Positions 14,094 to 16,076 of a stretch of 16,076 nucleotides of DNA are shown one piece after another. Each line of letters begins with the position of its first letter. The first letter of the stretch is position 1. The notes under the pieces are model-generated. The model made no database searches, had not been told where the DNA came from, and was given only the letters and a program-made list of their open reading frames with translations. Origin of the DNA: Chloroflexia bacterium. GTDB taxonomy: Bacteria; Chloroflexota; Chloroflexia; QHBQ01; JADMIH01. A program made the position numbers and the translations under genes. The stretch covers positions 1 to 16,076 of the forward strand of contig JAICKM010000064.1 of assembly GCA_025927935.1 (NCBI GenBank), written 5' to 3'.

Positions 14094-15133
14094 TGGACAC
14101 GCCGCCCGCCGGGGAACGGCTGCAAAAAGTGCTGGCCCACGCAGGCATTGCCTCGCGCCGCGCCGCCGAAGACCTGATCCTGGCCGGGCGCGTCACCGTG
14201 GACGGCGTGGTCGTGACCGAGTTGGGCACGCGCGTGGACCCGGCGCGCGCCCGCATCGCCGTGGACGGCCGCCCGCTGGGCGCGCCTGCGCCCGCCGCCG
14301 AAGCCCGCGTCACCTACCTGCTGAACAAGCCCGCCGGGGTGGTCAGCACCGCTGAGGACCCGCAGGGCCGCCCCACCGTGGTGAGCCTGGTGCCGCCGGA
14401 GCCGCGCGTCTACCCGGTGGGCCGCCTGGACGTGGACACAGAGGGGCTGCTGCTGCTCTCCAACGACGGCGACCTGACCTACCGCCTGACCCACCCGCGC
14501 TATGCCGTGGACAAAGAATACGAGGCGCTGGTGCGCGGCTACGTGACCCAGGAGTCGCTGCGGCGGCTGCGCGAAGGGGTGTTGCTGGCGAACGATCCCC
14601 GGCCCACGGCCCCGGCCCAGGTGGAGCAGTTGGCCCGCGTGGGCGAGAATACGTTGCTGCGTTTTGTGATCCACGAAGGCCGCAACCGCCAGATCCGGCG
14701 TATGGTGCAGGCGGTGGGCGGCGGCGTGCTGCAACTGCGCCGCGTGCGCATGGGGCCGATCACGCTGGGCGATTTGCCCGTGGGCCAGTGGCGCGCGCTG
14801 ACCCCCGCTGAATTGGCGGCGCTCGACCAATCGGCGGGCGAACCTGCCTCTCAAGAGGCACCGGTCGCCGCCGAACCGCCCACGCCGCCCCCCATGCCCG
14901 CTGCGCCCCCGCGCCCGGCGACCGCCCGCCCCGAGCGCCCGCGCCCGGCGGGACCCGCCCGCGCCCAGCAACCCGCGCGCCCCACTCCGCCGGGCCGGAG
15001 TCCCGGTGGGCAGCGCCCGCAACCATCCGCCCCCCACCCACCCGCAAGGAGCACGCATGCCCGACCCGCCCCGCCCAACCGATCACCCCAGCCCCGGCCC
15101 CCGCGGCCCCCACGCCGGGACTCCCGTGACTGA
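14093..15133 (+). CDS. rluB: 23S rRNA pseudouridine synthase, RsuA/RluB family, with a long Pro/Arg-rich tail
   Basis: 346 residues. An N-terminal S4 RNA-binding domain (about 7-62, LQKVLAHAGIASRRAAE) precedes the catalytic domain with YLLNKPAGVVST (75-86), the active-site GRLDVDTEGLLLL with D113, and the EGRNRQIRRM motif (195-204). It converts a uridine in rRNA, most likely 23S position 2605 by analogy with RluB, to pseudouridine; RluE/RluF/RsuA specificity cannot be fully excluded. Beyond residue 246 lies a tail of about 100 residues rich in Pro, Arg and Ala, probably disordered and RNA-contacting; E. coli RluB also has an extended tail. The tail contains the PASQEAP segment made by the palindromic element, and its last 77 nt overlap cmk in another frame. 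ATG overlaps the upstream stop (TGATG). Confidence 0.93.
   Translation: MDTPPAGERLQKVLAHAGIASRRAAEDLILAGRVTVDGVVVTELGTRVDPARARIAVDGRPLGAPAPAAEARVTYLLNKPAGVVSTAEDPQGRPTVVSLVPPEPRVYPVGRLDVDTEGLLLLSNDGDLTYRLTHPRYAVDKEYEALVRGYVTQESLRRLREGVLLANDPRPTAPAQVEQLARVGENTLLRFVIHEGRNRQIRRMVQAVGGGVLQLRRVRMGPITLGDLPVGQWRALTPAELAALDQSAGEPASQEAPVAAEPPTPPPMPAAPPRPATARPERPRPAGPARAQQPARPTPPGRSPGGQRPQPSAPHPPARSTHARPAPPNRSPQPRPPRPPRRDSRD
14845..14860. repeat. TGCCTCT-NN-AGAGGCA palindrome inside rluB (copy 3)
   Basis: A 16-bp palindrome with perfect 7-bp arms and CA centre, encoding Ala-Ser-Gln-Glu-Ala at the start of the disordered tail. Together with its flanks (CCTGCCTCT.AAGAGGCA) it matches the copy in the SLH glycosidase gene although the proteins are unrelated and on opposite strands. 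Confidence 0.8.
15046..15051 (+). promoter_or_regulatory. Ribosome binding site that decides the cmk start
   Basis: AAGGAG with a 5-nt spacer to ATG 15057, lying inside the rluB coding sequence. It favours the early start with a Pro-rich N-terminal extension over the GTG at 15126. Confidence 0.7.
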
Positions 15134-15851
15134 AGTGGCGCGCACCATCGCCCTGGACGGCCCGGCCAGTTCGGGCAAGAGCACCATTGGCCGCCTGCTG
15201 GCCGAGCGGCTTGGCTACCTCTTTTTCGATACTGGGGCCATGTACCGCGCCGTCACCTGGGCCGCCCAGCAGCAGGGCATCCCGCTCGATACGGCAGAAC
15301 CGCTGACCACGCTGGCCGAAACGCTGCCCGTGCAGATCCGCCAACCGCTGCCCACCGACACCGACGGCCGCGCCTATAGCGTCTTCGTCGGCGACCAGGA
15401 CGTGACCTGGGCCATCCGGCGGCCCGAAGTGGAGGCATCTGTGTCGCGGGTGTCGGCGTGGCCGGGCGTGCGGCAGGCGCTGGTGGCCCAGCAGCGCAAG
15501 GTGGCGGCGGCGGTGGGCCTGCCCGACGGTCCGCCCGGCATCGTCATGGCCGGGCGCGACATCGGCACCGTGGTCCTGCCCGATGCCGGCCGCAAGATCT
15601 ACCTCGATGCCAGCGCGGAAGAGCGTGCCCGCCGCCGCTACCTGGAGCAGCAGGGCCGCCCCGGCGCCCTCGGCTACGAGCAAACGCTGGACGAAATCGT
15701 GCGCCGCGACACCATCGACAGCACGCGCGAGGTCTCGCCCCTGCGCGCTGCCCCCGACGCCATCCGCATCGTCACCGACGGCCTCTCCGTGGCCGAAGTG
15801 CTGGCGCGAGTGCTGGCGGCGGTAGGGGCGGGGCCGACCGCGGGCGGGTAG
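15057..15851 (+). CDS. cmk: Cytidylate kinase (CMP/dCMP kinase)
   Basis: 264 residues. Phosphorylates CMP and dCMP with ATP in pyrimidine nucleotide synthesis, in the cytoplasm. Motifs in order: P-loop GPASSGKST (35-43), FDTGAMYRAVT (57-67), the NMP-binding region VTWAIRRPEVEASVSRVSA (116-134), AGRDIGTVV (165-173), and the lid/C-terminal RRDTIDSTREVSPL (216-229). The core matches the usual length of about 225-230 residues; a Pro-rich extension of about 25 residues precedes it. If ATG 15057 is used the gene overlaps rluB by 77 nt; starting at GTG 15126 would remove the extension and cut the overlap to 8 nt. Last gene of the operon, followed by a terminator. Confidence 0.95.
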   Translation: MPDPPRPTDHPSPGPRGPHAGTPVTEVARTIALDGPASSGKSTIGRLLAERLGYLFFDTGAMYRAVTWAAQQQGIPLDTAEPLTTLAETLPVQIRQPLPTDTDGRAYSVFVGDQDVTWAIRRPEVEASVSRVSAWPGVRQALVAQQRKVAAAVGLPDGPPGIVMAGRDIGTVVLPDAGRKIYLDASAEERARRRYLEQQGRPGALGYEQTLDEIVRRDTIDSTREVSPLRAAPDAIRIVTDGLSVAEVLARVLAAVGAGPTAGG

Positions 15852-15880
15852 ACAGGCGGAGCTTTACATAACGCTAACAG

Positions 15881-15905
15881 GCCCCGGCAGTGCCGGGGCT
15901 TTCTT
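15881..15905 (+). terminator. Intrinsic terminator of the patatin-rluB-cmk operon
   Basis: Perfect 8-bp stem GCCCCGGC / GCCGGGGC with a 3-nt loop, followed by TTTCTT, 30 nt after the cmk stop. It has no T-run in the reverse sense, so it serves the plus strand only. Confidence 0.85.
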
Positions 15906-15925
15906 GCACCTGATCGGGCAACAGC

Positions 15926-16076
15926 CTACCAGGCCCACTCCTGCTCATCCCAGGTATTTGCCAGGGCGGCGTTGTACAGGAGCGCATCGTCGCCTTGCTC
16001 GGCCATCTGGGCAAACTGTTCCTCCCAGCCGGCCCGGACGGGGCGAGCGGGGCGCAGGATCAGGCCGCCGGCCACG
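15926..16076 (-). CDS. MazE/AbrB-family antitoxin, C-terminal part (partial, 5' end outside window)
   Basis: 49 codons plus a TAG are visible. The reading ends LILRPARPVRAGWEEQFAQM, then AEQGDDALL and WDEQEWAW. This matches the toxin-binding C-terminal tail of MazE-like antitoxins (beta-strand end, RAGWEE, MAxxGDD, WDxxEW); the DNA-binding AbrB-like N-terminus would lie to the right. It is convergent with cmk. No toxin gene follows downstream on the minus strand, so a MazF partner would have to be upstream, overlapping at the 5' side outside the window, or missing. Family assignment rests on a short stretch only. Confidence 0.65.
   Translation of the reverse strand, partial: VAGGLILRPARPVRAGWEEQFAQMAEQGDDALLYNAALANTWDEQEWAW

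Noticed and set aside
13008..15683. Long minus-strand open frames opposite the patatin, rluB and cmk genes
   Set aside because: Low-complexity antisense translations over well-recognised conserved genes.

Overview
The window is very GC-rich chromosomal DNA with tightly packed genes. The likely source is a member of the Chloroflexota. This is an inference from exported Pro/Thr-rich proteins, S-layer-homology (SLH) domains, a pair of C-terminal HGGQ-FGLPIS/VQYFERARFE repeats that I associate with that phylum, and hairpin repeats between genes. No rRNA, tRNA, CRISPR array or transposase gene was seen.

Left part (1-8368, all minus strand) is a cell-surface block. Reading with transcription: an exported serine beta-lactamase-fold protein with two C-terminal surface repeats; a secreted glycoside-hydrolase-like protein with three SLH domains; a SAM-dependent methyltransferase with a zinc-ribbon-like N-terminus; and two membrane-anchored glycoside-hydrolase-like proteins whose genes overlap, the second cut by the left edge. 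The three glycosidase-like proteins are paralogues (WNEP acid/base motif, WITE nucleophile motif) attached to the cell in different ways. Three minus-strand promoters close to the sigma-70 consensus were found (8529-8557, 4219-4248, 3025-3053), so the block is several transcription units. A role in building, remodelling or anchoring surface polysaccharide is the simplest joint reading, but it is inferred.

Middle (8369-8966) is a 598-bp divergent intergenic region holding a 29-bp inverted repeat (28/29 match) around about 104 bp, a perfect 13-bp hairpin and a 14-bp palindrome. From 8967 on the plus strand runs a three-gene molybdenum hydroxylase operon: [2Fe-2S] subunit, molybdopterin subunit, FAD subunit. 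The FAD subunit has the four-cysteine insertion of the PaoB/HcrB type, so an aldehyde or aromatic-substrate oxidoreductase is more likely than a classical xanthine dehydrogenase.

Right part: after a second repeat-filled gap (12854-13163) comes a plus-strand operon of patatin-like phospholipase, 23S rRNA pseudouridine synthase (rluB type) and cytidylate kinase (cmk), with overlapping junctions, closed by a strong intrinsic terminator (15881-15905). The last bases hold the C-terminal half of a MazE-like antitoxin on the minus strand.

The most unusual signal is a short AT-richer palindrome, TGCCTCT-NN-AGAGGCA, lying in-frame in three unrelated proteins and always encoding Ser-(Gln/Lys)-Glu-Ala in a disordered segment. 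In one gene it has grown into a 3 x 12-bp tandem array.
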